The position numbers were made by a program, and so were the translations under genes. Below are positions 27,292-34,403 of a DNA stretch of 64,000 nucleotides, piece after piece. Numbering within the stretch: position 1 is the stretch's first letter; the number at the start of each line of letters is the position of its first letter. The DNA is from Bacillota bacterium. Its GTDB lineage: Bacteria; Bacillota; Sulfobacillia; JAJYWN01; JAJZPE01. The notes under the pieces are model-generated. The model saw only the letters and a program-made list of their open reading frames with translations, was not told where the DNA came from and made no database searches. The stretch spans positions 35,401 through 99,400 of the forward strand of contig JAJYMC010000014.1 of the NCBI GenBank assembly GCA_021787335.1. The letters run 5' to 3'.

Positions 27292-27317
27292 TGAATTCCC
27301 TCCTGCCGGCATAGCAT
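27292..27317 (+). promoter_or_regulatory. Possible sigma-E promoter for yabP
   Basis: TGAATT (27292-27297), a 12-bp spacer and CATAGCAT (27310-27317), resembling mother-cell sigma-E -10 elements (CATA-x-x-x-T). yabP is a sigma-E gene in B. subtilis. Transcription from here would start near 27323, which rules out the in-frame GTG at 27316 as start and supports 27358. Confidence 0.4.
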
Positions 27318-27357
27318 GGTCACCGGAACCGGAAATGGCAGAGGAGGGAAAAAGCGC

Positions 27358-27648
27358 GTGGAGGACAAGGACCTGGAGCGGGAGGACCAGCATCAACTGA
27401 CCATCGGCAACCGGGAGACGGTCAGCGTCAATGGCGTCCTCGAGATGATAAGCTTCGACGATCAGGAGATCGTCCTCAACACCGACCTTGGCACGCTGAC
27501 CCTGAAAGGCGAGGAACTCCATATCAAGACCCTCAACCTCGACCTCGGGACCCTGGACGTCGAGGGGTTGGTCAACGCCGTCAGCTACGGGCCGAAAAAG
27601 ACCGGCAAGGGGAAAGGCAAGGGGTTCATCGACCGCCTCCTCCGCTGA
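27358..27648 (+). CDS. yabP: Sporulation protein YabP
   Basis: A 96-aa YabP, needed for the mother-cell stage of spore formation; molecular role unknown. The core HQLTIGNRETVSVNGVLEMI, then SFDDQEIVLNTDLGTLTLKG and EELHIKTLNLDLGTLDVEG is the diagnostic repeated beta pattern. The C-terminus is basic (KKTGKGKGKGFIDRLLR). GTG at 27358 has AGAGGAGGG ten bases upstream and gives the normal family length. In Bacillus yabQ follows directly; here an SLT-domain gene is between them. Confidence 0.92.
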   Translation: MEDKDLEREDQHQLTIGNRETVSVNGVLEMISFDDQEIVLNTDLGTLTLKGEELHIKTLNLDLGTLDVEGLVNAVSYGPKKTGKGKGKGFIDRLLR

Positions 27649-27761
27649 CGACGGTCCCCTGAACACTGGCTAAGCAGGAAGACGCTTCCGGTTGGGCGAA
27701 ATCAGGTCGCACCGACCCAACGGGCCGCTAGGCCCGCCGTCGCTCACCGGGAGGAACGTCT

Positions 27762-28658
27762 GTGCGCCTCTTCCCAAGTCGTCGAATCTTGGTCACCGGC
27801 CGGCGCACACGGCGCCGGCCGGTCTGGTCCAGGCTGGTCCACGCGCTTCGCGCGTCCGGACGAGCCTTGGTCAGCATGGTCGCCAGTCCGGCCGTCCTCC
27901 TCGGGGACATCTTCAACCCGGAGAACCGGATCGCCCGGCGGTGGCTCCTGGGGTTCATCGCCCTGGCCACCCTGGTGAACCTCAGCGACCTCGGGGTCGA
28001 CCTCCTGGTGGACAGGCAGACTCGGGAAGCGACGGTCCTCCTGAGCGACTACTCGGCCCTGCGGGGCCAGGTCAAGCAGCTCCCCTACGCCGATACGATA
28101 AACTTCTACGCCGCCCGGTATGACCTCGACCCGGCCCTGGTCGCCGCGGTGATCAAGGTCGAGAGCAACTTCGACCCGAACGCCGTCTCGCGGGCCGGAG
28201 CCAGGGGCCTGATGCAGGTCAGCCCAGTCATCTGGCGGGCCTTCAACCCCGGTTCGAGCTGCGACGGCCAACACGACCCGCCGCCGGCGTCAAGTGATTG
28301 CGTCTTTGACCCGGCCGCCAACATTCGCACCGGGACGGCCTACCTGCGGGAGCTTCTCGACAACTTCAAGGGCGACTTCACGCTGGCCTTCGCGGCCTAC
28401 AACGCCGGCGCGGGCAGCGTCGCCCGCGCGGTGGGGGTCTCCGGCGACGGGCTGCCGCCATTCCGGGAGACGCGGGCCTTCGTCCGCGACGTCCTCAACT
28501 CGTGGTCCGGCATCCGCCTGCAGGCCCTGCCGCCCCTTCCTGTCGAGGCCCTCTTCCTCCTGCAATCCCTGCGGCGCGGGCTACCCTTCGTCAGCCTGGG
28601 GCTGTGGGGGCTGTTCGCGGTCTGGGCCGGGGTCAAGTGGCCGAAACGGCACTGGTGA
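27762..28658 (+). CDS. Membrane-anchored SLT-domain lytic transglycosylase
   Basis: A 298-aa protein with a long basic N-terminus, a membrane segment (WLLGFIALATLVNLSDLGV, ~65-83), an SLT catalytic domain (~108-250) and a hydrophobic C-terminal segment (~275-292). Catalytic-domain motifs: FYAARYDLDPALVAAVIKVE with the catalytic Glu, SNFDPNAVSRAGARGLMQVS, and AFAAYNAGAGSVARAV. A loop with two cysteines (SSCDGQHDPPPASSDC) interrupts the domain. GTG at 27762 is behind GGGAGGAACGTCT. Lying between yabP and yabQ, it probably cleaves peptidoglycan during spore development; that is inference. Confidence 0.9.
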   Translation: MRLFPSRRILVTGRRTRRRPVWSRLVHALRASGRALVSMVASPAVLLGDIFNPENRIARRWLLGFIALATLVNLSDLGVDLLVDRQTREATVLLSDYSALRGQVKQLPYADTINFYAARYDLDPALVAAVIKVESNFDPNAVSRAGARGLMQVSPVIWRAFNPGSSCDGQHDPPPASSDCVFDPAANIRTGTAYLRELLDNFKGDFTLAFAAYNAGAGSVARAVGVSGDGLPPFRETRAFVRDVLNSWSGIRLQALPPLPVEALFLLQSLRRGLPFVSLGLWGLFAVWAGVKWPKRHW

Positions 28659-28766
28659 CGGCGAATGGCGGGCGGCTAAGAAGGCGGCCCGGCGAATAAG
28701 ACTGAACGTGGAGCCTTGGCGCCGCCGGGGACCCGGGACGGCGCGGGACGCGGGGGGTAAGGCCTG

Positions 28767-29246
28767 TTGACCTCCGTCGATGTTCAGGTCGCCGTGCTGC
28801 TGGTGACGGTCCTCCTGGGGAGCGCCGTCGGTCTCGCCTACGATCTGTACCGGGGTCTGCGCCGAGCGGCCATCCGCGGCCGGGGGGCCACGGTCGTGGG
28901 CGACCTGCTTTTCTGGTCACTGGCCACCTGGTTCGTCTTTCGAGGGCTCGTCTTCGGCAACGGCGGCGAACTCCGGATGTACGTCTTCGCCGGCACGGCG
29001 GCCGGCCTATACCTGTACTTCCAACTGGCGAGCCCGACGGTGCTGTGGGCGGTGACCTGGTTCTGGCGGGCCGTCTTCGCCGTCCTCCGGTTGATCGCGA
29101 CGGGCTTCCGCACGGTTGCGCGGGGTCTCGGAGCGGCTTGGTCGGCCGTTTCCGTTGCTGGTGCCTGGGCGAAGAGCACGGCCGCACGGGTCGTCACCGC
29201 GGCCCGCCCGCCGTGGACGCACAGAGACGACTCCAAAGGGGGTTGA
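28767..29246 (+). CDS. yabQ: Sporulation protein YabQ
   Basis: A 159-aa membrane protein required for the spore cortex. It has the YabQ layout: N-terminal segment VQVAVLLVTVLLGSAVGLAY ending in the D-x-Y-R motif (YDLYRGLRRA), then DLLFWSLATWFVFRGL, then RMYVFAGTAAGLYLYFQLAS, plus an amphipathic C-terminal tail. TTG at 28767 behind GGGGGGTAAGGCCTG. Bacillus YabQ is about 210 aa; the shorter form is common in Clostridia. The cupin gene starts four bases after its stop. Confidence 0.88.
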   Translation: MTSVDVQVAVLLVTVLLGSAVGLAYDLYRGLRRAAIRGRGATVVGDLLFWSLATWFVFRGLVFGNGGELRMYVFAGTAAGLYLYFQLASPTVLWAVTWFWRAVFAVLRLIATGFRTVARGLGAAWSAVSVAGAWAKSTAARVVTAARPPWTHRDDSKGG

Positions 29247-29250
29247 TTGG

Positions 29251-29571
29251 GTGTTCTATCAGTCAGCGCGAGTCAAGTCCGTGGAGATGTCACCGGGGAT
29301 CGTCCGCCGGACCCTGGCCTGGGGGCAGGCGATGATGGGGGCGAGGTTCAGCTATACCGCCGGGGCGCTGACCGCGCCCCACGCGCACCCGCATGAGCAA
29401 TTCACCTACGTTCTCAGCGGGCACTGCCGCGTCCGCATCGGTGAAGAGGAGCGGGTCATCGGGCCCGGTGAGGGTTATCTCGTGCCGGGCGGGGTCACCC
29501 ACAGCCAGGAGGTCCAGGAAGCCGCCGAGACCATCGAACTGTGGAGCCCGCCCCGTCCGGAGTTTGAATGA
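29251..29571 (+). CDS. Small cupin-domain protein
   Basis: A 106-aa single-domain cupin. Metal-ligand motif 1 is HAHPHEQFTYVLSGHCRVRI (His, His and Glu), and motif 2 is PGGVTHSQEV (His). GEEERVIGPGEGYLVPGG is the intermotif strand region. The substrate cannot be told; small stand-alone cupins range from isomerases to binding proteins. GTG at 29251 with AAAGGGGG upstream. It is coupled to yabQ (4-bp gap) and followed by a strong terminator, so it is the last gene of the yabP-slt-yabQ unit. Confidence 0.85.
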   Translation: MFYQSARVKSVEMSPGIVRRTLAWGQAMMGARFSYTAGALTAPHAHPHEQFTYVLSGHCRVRIGEEERVIGPGEGYLVPGGVTHSQEVQEAAETIELWSPPRPEFE

Positions 29572-29581
29572 GGGATCGAGC

Positions 29582-29643
29582 GCACCCGGCTGGTTGCCGG
29601 GTGCTCGGGGGACCGGCGAGGGCCGGTCCCCTTCTCGTTTTTT
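29582..29643 (+). terminator. Double-hairpin terminator
   Basis: First stem GCACCCGGC (29582-29590) with GCCGGGTGC (29596-29604). Second stem GGGGACCGG (29608-29616) with CCGGTCCCC (29623-29631), followed by TTCTCGTTTTTT. Confidence 0.85.
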
Positions 29644-29704
29644 GCCGACCGGACCAACCCAGGAAGGAATTCTGTAAACCATGGCGAAAGGAATGACCTA
29701 CCCA

Positions 29705-29737
29705 GTTGTACACAGGTTGTACATAACTTGTGAATAA
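29705..29737 (+). repeat. Three helically phased 11-bp repeats with a DnaA-box match
   Basis: GTTGTACACAG, GTTGTACATAA and CTTGTGAATAA follow each other at exactly 11-bp steps (29705, 29716, 29727) in an AT-rich patch 40-70 bp before the HTH gene at 29776. The third unit contains, on the minus strand, TTATTCACA (29729-29737), a perfect DnaA box; the first contains TTGTACACA, one mismatch from it. Either a regulator-binding array for the gene downstream or a small DnaA-box cluster. Confidence 0.6.
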
Positions 29738-29775
29738 CACTTCTGGCCCGGGTGTTCCATGGAAGGAGAAGGCCC

Positions 29776-30027
29776 GTGCAGATAGAGATTCGTGGAGCCG
29801 AGCGCTTGAGTTTCCGTGAACGACAAGTGGTCTCGCTGCGCGAGATGGGCCACAACAACGCCGAGGTGGGTGTCCGCCTGGGATTGAGCCCGGCGACGGT
29901 GGCCACGCTCTACAACCGTGCCAGGAACAAGGGTTACCAGGTGGTCATCGTCCTCGGCGGGGACCCACTGAACCTCTTTGAGACGGATGAAACGGACGAG
30001 GGCGACCTGAAAGAACCGAAACAGTGA
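29776..30027 (+). CDS. Small helix-turn-helix protein (sigma region 4/LuxR-like)
   Basis: An 83-aa protein that is almost entirely one HTH: RLSFRERQVVSLREMGHNNA, then EVGVRLGLSPATVATLYNRA and RNKG. The pattern (F-R-E-R-Q-V-V-x-L, then L-G-L-S-x-x-T-V-x-x-L-x-x-R-A) is that of sigma-70 region 4 or GerE/LuxR output domains without any partner domain. The C-terminus is acidic (FETDETDEGDLKEPKQ). GTG at 29776 behind GGAAGGAGAAGGCCC. It is preceded by three phased repeats that could be its operator and sits just upstream of divIC. Target genes unknown. Confidence 0.82.
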   Translation: MQIEIRGAERLSFRERQVVSLREMGHNNAEVGVRLGLSPATVATLYNRARNKGYQVVIVLGGDPLNLFETDETDEGDLKEPKQ

Positions 30028-30080
30028 CCGTAAGCATCGACCGGCCGGTGGATTGACCGACCGGTCGCGCAGGAGGTAAC

Positions 30081-30473
30081 ATGAGCTACCCACTCAGCGA
30101 TGCCGGCCGCCCGCCGGTCATCGACCTCAGGACCAAGACAAAGCCCCGGCCGCGCAGGAGCGGTTTCCGGATCAGAGTGCGCTTCGGCCGTCTCCTGGTC
30201 GTGGCCTTTCTTCTTTACGGTGTCTCCGTGTTCGCCGGTCAGGAGGTCCGGGTCCACCGGCTGAAGGTCCAGGAAGCCGGGGTCCAGGCGCAGATCCGTC
30301 AACTCCAACAGGCCAATCAGGCCCTTCGCGAGCAGATCAAACAAGCCAACTCCGATGAGTACATCGAGAAGATTGCGCGTGAGCAGCTCGGGTTGGTCAA
30401 AGAGGGTGAAATACCCTATTTCAACGGTGTCCCAGGTGACCCGGGCCATCTGGAAAAAGGGCCGGGATACTGA
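30081..30473 (+). CDS. divIC: Septum formation initiator, DivIC/FtsB family
   Basis: A 130-aa bitopic cell-division protein: a basic cytoplasmic N-terminus (TKTKPRPRRSGFRIRVRFGR), one membrane segment (LLVVAFLLYGVSVFAG, ~44-59), then an extracytoplasmic coiled coil (VQAQIRQLQQANQALREQIK) ending in the conserved E-K-I-A-R-E-x-L-G-L-V motif followed by GEIPYF. DivIC acts with FtsL and DivIB at the septum, including the sporulation septum. Location before yabR matches B. subtilis. ATG at 30081 behind CAGGAGGTAAC. Confidence 0.92.
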   Translation: MSYPLSDAGRPPVIDLRTKTKPRPRRSGFRIRVRFGRLLVVAFLLYGVSVFAGQEVRVHRLKVQEAGVQAQIRQLQQANQALREQIKQANSDEYIEKIAREQLGLVKEGEIPYFNGVPGDPGHLEKGPGY

Positions 30474-30492
30474 GCATTGACATCTGAACAGC

Positions 30493-30521
30493 TTGACACG
30501 GTCTACCCCGTCTTATATAAT
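30493..30521 (+). promoter_or_regulatory. Consensus sigma-A promoter for yabR
   Basis: TTGACA (30493-30498), a 17-bp spacer and TATAAT (30516-30521). Both hexamers are perfect consensus, 44 bp ahead of the S1-domain gene. Confidence 0.85.
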
Positions 30522-30564
30522 TTTCAATTGCAGATGAAGTTAACAGGGAGGACCGGTTCTGGTT

Positions 30565-30963
30565 ATGCAGTTGGAGGTCGGCCAGGTCGTTGAAGGGGTC
30601 GTCACCGGCATCACCCATTTCGGTGCATTCGTGGAACTTCCCGGTGGAAAGACCGGCCTGGTACACATTTCCGAAGTGGCTGATGCCTATGTTAAGGACA
30701 TCAAGGACTACCTCAAAGAAAGAGATAACGTTAAGGTGAAGATCCTATCGGTCGACCCGAAAGGGAAGATCGGGCTCTCCATCAAGCAGGCCAATCCGAA
30801 CCGTCCACCGGGCGGGCGTCGGCCCTTGGGCCGTGAGTCCCGCATGTCTTTCGAAGACAAGCTGGCGAAGTTCATGAAAGACAGCGATGAGCGGCTCAGC
30901 GACTTGCGCCGCAACGCCGACTCGAAGCGGGGCGGGCGCGGGACCGGGGGCCGGGAAGCCTGA
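30565..30963 (+). CDS. yabR: S1 RNA-binding domain protein, YabR-like
   Basis: A 132-aa protein. Residues 1-72 form one S1 (OB-fold) domain: LEVGQVVEGVVTGITHFGAF, then VELPGGKTGLVHISEVAD and VKVKILSVDPKGKIGLSIKQ. The remainder is a charged tail with an amphipathic helix (FEDKLAKFMKDSDERLSDLR) and a Gly/Arg-rich end. It is the orthologue of B. subtilis YabR (general stress protein 13 type) by position between divIC and spoIIE; an RNA-binding or ribosome-associated role is likely. ATG at 30565, GGGAGG twelve bases upstream. It has its own consensus promoter and terminator. Confidence 0.9.
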   Translation: MQLEVGQVVEGVVTGITHFGAFVELPGGKTGLVHISEVADAYVKDIKDYLKERDNVKVKILSVDPKGKIGLSIKQANPNRPPGGRRPLGRESRMSFEDKLAKFMKDSDERLSDLRRNADSKRGGRGTGGREA

Positions 30964-31005
30964 TTTCCCGGACGCGAATGATTCCGATCACTGACTTGGC
31001 TTGAG

Positions 31006-31033
31006 GAGGCATTCCGTTGGAATGCCTCTTTTG
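31006..31033 (+). terminator. Terminator after yabR
   Basis: GAGGCATTCC-GTT-GGAATGCCTC, a perfect 10-bp stem, followed by TTTTG. Confidence 0.85.
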
Positions 31034-31127
31034 AGTGACGATGACGACCGCTGACGAAGCCGCGACGCCGCGCGCAACCAGTGTCCCAAAGCCCCGTGGC
31101 GACGGCCAAAATCGGTTGCGTGCAAGC

Positions 31128-31156
31128 TTGACGCTGCTCGACGATTATAATATAAT
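31128..31156 (+). promoter_or_regulatory. Sigma-A promoter of the tRNA operon
   Basis: TTGACG (31128-31133), a 17-bp spacer and TATAAT (31151-31156). The first tRNA begins about 42 bp past the expected start of transcription. Confidence 0.8.
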
Positions 31157-31204
31157 CAGTCGTGGTCGTCGGCGAGGAACATGAAGTCGGTGACAGGCGA
31201 ACAT

Positions 31205-31281
<77 letters not shown>

Positions 31282-31337
31282 AACAAACAAAGATCGGCCG
31301 GCTCGGCCGGCCGATCTTTCATCAAGACCGGACGCGA

Positions 31338-31411
31338 GGCGGCGTAGCTCAGTTGGCTAGAGCATGCGGTTCATACCCGCAGTGTCGGTGGTTCGAATCC
31401 ACCCGCCGCTA
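31338..31411 (+). tRNA. tRNA-Met (CAT), elongator
   Basis: Cloverleaf with acceptor GGCGGCG/CGCCGCT (terminal G-U), anticodon stem TGCGG/CCGCA and loop TTCATAC giving CAT; T arm GGTGG-TTCGAAT-CCACC. CCA is not fully encoded. CAT could also denote tRNA-Ile2 (lysidine-modified by TilS, encoded nearby); elongator Met is favoured but not proven. Confidence 0.9.
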
Positions 31412-31419
31412 CCGTGAAT

Positions 31420-31492
31420 GGGCCATTAGCTCAACTGGCAGAGCAGGCGACTCTTAATCGCAAGGTTGAAGGTTCGATTCCTTCATGGCCCA
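31420..31492 (+). tRNA. tRNA-Lys (CTT)
   Basis: Acceptor GGGCCAT/ATGGCCC, anticodon loop CTCTTAA (CTT), T arm GAAGG-TTCGATT-CCTTC. The discriminator base is A at 31492; CCA is not encoded. Confidence 0.94.
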
Positions 31493-31499
31493 CAACATC

Positions 31500-31572
31500 G
31501 GCCCCATGGTCAAGCGGCCTAAGACACCGCCCTTTCACGGCGGTAACTCGGGTTCGAATCCCGATGGGGTCA
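31500..31572 (+). tRNA. tRNA-Glu (TTC)
   Basis: Acceptor GGCCCCA/TGGGGTC, anticodon stem CCGCC/GGCGG around CTTTCAC (TTC), T arm CGGG-TTCGAAT-CCCG. Last tRNA of the operon. B. subtilis also has Met and Glu tRNA genes just before spoIIE. Confidence 0.94.
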
Positions 31573-31575
31573 CAG

Positions 31576-31613
31576 CCTTGTCGCTGAACGCAGGCGACAG
31601 GGTTTTTTCTTTT
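31576..31613 (+). terminator. Terminator of the tRNA operon
   Basis: CCTTGTCGC (31576-31584) pairs with GCGACAGGG (31594-31602), followed by TTTTTTCTTTTT. Confidence 0.9.
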
Positions 31614-31676
31614 TATCGCCCTTTTGTCGCTGGTGCCGTCGGTGGTGTCGCCGCGTGACGCAGGCTTGTCCAGCCA

Positions 31677-31712
31677 TTGCGACAATAACCGCCCAGGGCT
31701 CCGCGATACAAT
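31677..31712 (+). promoter_or_regulatory. Possible Spo0A-type promoter of spoIIE
   Basis: TACAAT (31707-31712) lies 35 bp before the spoIIE start. There is no -35 at normal spacing. TTGCGACAA (31677-31685) ends 21 bp upstream; its complement TTGTCGCAA is one base off the 0A box TGTCGAA. B. subtilis spoIIE has 0A boxes and an unusually long spacer, so this arrangement fits, weakly. Confidence 0.3.
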
Positions 31713-31746
31713 CACCGTGATGAAGTCGGTGGACAAGGAAGACGGC

Positions 31747-34239
31747 ATGACGACAAGTCGGTCGGCGGCGCGCGGACAGTCAGGCAAAACAATCGGTCGG
31801 GAGAGGCGGCCGCGGCCTCGCGCCCGGAGTATTTCGACTCTGTGGCCGGCGCCCACGACGGGCGGGGACCGTTGGCTCGACGTCGGCCTCACGGCGCTCG
31901 GCTTCCTCCTCGGGCGCTCCTCGGTGGCCGGGCTCCTCAACCCGTTCGGCGTCGCCTACGCCGCCGCGGTCGTCATCGCCCGGCCGGGGGCGGCCGTCAT
32001 CGTGTCGGCCGGCATCCTCCTCGGCTCATTGGCCGGGCAGAGTTGGCTGACATTGGCTCCGACCGCGCTCATCCTGATCCTCCTGCCGCCGACCCTGGGG
32101 GCTGTCGGCGCCGACCGCGGGGAGGACCGGCGAGGAGTGGTCGGGGGCCTCGTCGTCCTGGGCCTGTCGTTGCTCATCCGAGAAGCCACGGCGGCCATCG
32201 TCGCCCGCGACGGCTTCACGCTGGCGACGGAGGCCTTTGACGCCGTCCTCTCGGCGGTCCTGTCGGTGGTCTTCCTGCCGGCGGTCGAGTCTCTTGTCGC
32301 CGCTGAGCGGCGGGCACCGGCGGGCGAGACGACCCTCTTCACCGGGGTTCTCCTGGCCTCGGCCGCAGCCGGCTTATCCGGCCTGCGAATCGCCGGCTTC
32401 CCGGTCGATGCGGCCGTCGCGGCCTACCTGGTGATGTCTCTCGCCTCAGGTGGCGGGGCAGGTCTCGGCGCAGCCGCCGGGGTCCTCGTCGGCGTCGTCT
32501 CCGGCCTACGGACCGGCATCGAGCCGGCGACCATCGGCCTCGGCGCCCTCGCGGGCCTCCTCGCCAGCATGTTCTCGGGGCTCGGGAAGGTCGGCGTCAT
32601 CGCCGGGTATCTCCTGGCGCGGCTGGTCCTGGGCGGCAACGGGAGCTTGCCCGCCGACATCGCCATGGCCCTGGTGCCGGCGGCCGCCGGTGGCGTGCTT
32701 TTCCTTTTCACCCCCTGGCGGGTCATCAACCGTCTGTTCATCAGGGGTCTGGCCGATTATGAGCCGACCGGTCGGGAGACCGGGCCGGACCTGACGATGG
32801 GCCCGGGGGTCCGGGCGACCACGGGTCTCGACGACGACGACGCGGTCGCGGGCAGCGGCGCCGGACAGCCGGCCCCCACCGTGGCGACCCTTCGGCACCT
32901 GGCCGGCCTGTTCGATGACCTGGCCGAAGCGATGCAGGAGGTCGCGGCCGCCAAGGCGGCCACCGACGACCAGGTGGCGCAACTCTTCCAGGTCGTCAGC
33001 AGCCGGGTCTGCGAGCGCTGCGGCGTCTACTCGACCTGTTGGAAGGACAACTTCAAGGAGACCTGCCGGCGGCTTCTCGAGCTCTGGAGCAAGGCCGAGA
33101 TCGGGCCGCTCGGCCCGGATGATTTCCCGCGCGGCGGACGCCGCTGTCTGAAGCCGGCCGAGGTGAGCCTGGCGGTCGACTTCCTGCGGCAGAACGGCAG
33201 CCTCCGTCGCTCGTTGCAGCAGAGATTGGACTATAGCCGCGAGGCCATGGTCGACCAGTGCCGGGCGGTGGCCGGGCTCATCGCCGAGGCCGTCAGCCGG
33301 GACGGGGCGAACGGGGCGGCGGAACGGCGTCTTTCGGCGGCGGTCCGGAAGGCTCTGGCCCGTGGCTCGATCTCCCATGACGAACTCGAGGTCAAGCTCA
33401 ACGGGGAACTGCCCAAGGTCTCCCTGCGCCTGAAGAGGTGCAGCAATGGTTTGCTCTGCCGGCAGGTCCTGGCCCCGGTGGTCTCCGAGGCGGTCGGCTC
33501 GGCCCTGACCCCGCTGTGGACGGACTGCGACCGGCACGAAGGCACGCCGTCCTGTCTTCAAGTCTTCCGGCCCCGCCTGCCGCTGGCGTGTCTGGTGGCC
33601 GTCGCCGACCGCTCCAAGGACGGCCAGGCCGTGTCGGGCGACGCTCACCTGGCCAGGGAGCTCGAGGACGGGCACATGCTCCTGGCCCTCAGTGACGGCA
33701 TGGGGGCCGGCGTCCGGGCCGCCCGCGAGAGCCAGACCGCTCTGGGCCTGATGGAGCGACTGCTCGGCGCCGGCTTCCCGGCCGCCGCCGCCATTCGGAC
33801 CATCAACTCGGTCCTCTTGCTCCGCACGACGGAGGACACCTTCGCCACCATCGACCTGGCCGTCATCGACCTGGCCACTGGCGATAGTGAGTTCACGAAG
33901 ATCGGCGCCTGCCCGTCGTACCTGATTCGCGGGGACCGGCTCCTGACCGTGAGGGCCTCTTCGGTGCCGGCCGGCATTCTCGGTGACATCGAGGTCGAAC
34001 CGGAGCGCTGGCGGCTCCGTCCCGGTGACACGCTGGTCATGCTGACCGACGGCGCCTTTGACCGGGCCGGGCCGGCTGGCCGGGCCGCGGCCCATGAGGC
34101 CGAGGTCGTGCGTTGTCTGCGGGGCCACGCCCAGGAGACGCCACAGGCGCTGGCGCAAGCCCTCATCGAGACGGCCGGGGACGACGGCCGCCACCCCGAC
34201 GACCTGGTCGTCCTGGTGGCCAGGGTGCAGGCCCGCTGA
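31747..34239 (+). CDS. spoIIE: Stage II sporulation protein E, PP2C phosphatase
   Basis: An 830-aa protein that dephosphorylates SpoIIAA to release sigma-F and helps shift FtsZ to the polar septum. About ten membrane segments occupy residues ~40-340 (WLDVGLTALGFLLGRSSVAG onward). A linker region follows with cysteines (SSRVCERCGVYSTCWKDNFK). The C-terminal PP2C domain (~610-830) has LPLACLVAVADRSKDGQAVS, MLLALSDGMGAGVRAARES with metal-binding Asp, DTLVMLTDGAFD and a final DDLVVLVARV. ATG at 31747 is chosen by AAGGAAG; length then matches Bacillus (827 aa). Position after the tRNAs is conserved. Confidence 0.95.
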   Translation: MTTSRSAARGQSGKTIGRERRPRPRARSISTLWPAPTTGGDRWLDVGLTALGFLLGRSSVAGLLNPFGVAYAAAVVIARPGAAVIVSAGILLGSLAGQSWLTLAPTALILILLPPTLGAVGADRGEDRRGVVGGLVVLGLSLLIREATAAIVARDGFTLATEAFDAVLSAVLSVVFLPAVESLVAAERRAPAGETTLFTGVLLASAAAGLSGLRIAGFPVDAAVAAYLVMSLASGGGAGLGAAAGVLVGVVSGLRTGIEPATIGLGALAGLLASMFSGLGKVGVIAGYLLARLVLGGNGSLPADIAMALVPAAAGGVLFLFTPWRVINRLFIRGLADYEPTGRETGPDLTMGPGVRATTGLDDDDAVAGSGAGQPAPTVATLRHLAGLFDDLAEAMQEVAAAKAATDDQVAQLFQVVSSRVCERCGVYSTCWKDNFKETCRRLLELWSKAEIGPLGPDDFPRGGRRCLKPAEVSLAVDFLRQNGSLRRSLQQRLDYSREAMVDQCRAVAGLIAEAVSRDGANGAAERRLSAAVRKALARGSISHDELEVKLNGELPKVSLRLKRCSNGLLCRQVLAPVVSEAVGSALTPLWTDCDRHEGTPSCLQVFRPRLPLACLVAVADRSKDGQAVSGDAHLARELEDGHMLLALSDGMGAGVRAARESQTALGLMERLLGAGFPAAAAIRTINSVLLLRTTEDTFATIDLAVIDLATGDSEFTKIGACPSYLIRGDRLLTVRASSVPAGILGDIEVEPERWRLRPGDTLVMLTDGAFDRAGPAGRAAAHEAEVVRCLRGHAQETPQALAQALIETAGDDGRHPDDLVVLVARVQAR

Positions 34240-34303
34240 CTCGCGGCCGGGCTGATCAGCCCGGGCGCGGCCCAAAGTCGCATTCCTCCCCCCAACCCTT
34301 GCT

Positions 34304-34335
34304 GGTGTGGTCGTTCCGACCACACCCTCTTTTTG
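34304..34335 (+). terminator. Terminator after spoIIE
   Basis: GGTGTGGTCG (34304-34313) pairs with CGACCACACC (34317-34326), a perfect 10-bp stem with a 3-nt loop, followed by CTCTTTTTG. Confidence 0.85.
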
Positions 34336-34403
34336 TCCTCCGCAGGGATGCCTCGTGGCCTCGGCGAAATCCCTGGAAAGCCCTGGGCATAATAGGGTAG
34401 GAA

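Noticed and set aside
29705-29737. Chromosomal replication origin
   Set aside because: Only one perfect and one near DnaA box, no AT-rich unwinding region, and no dnaA/dnaN nearby. At most a small DnaA-binding cluster.
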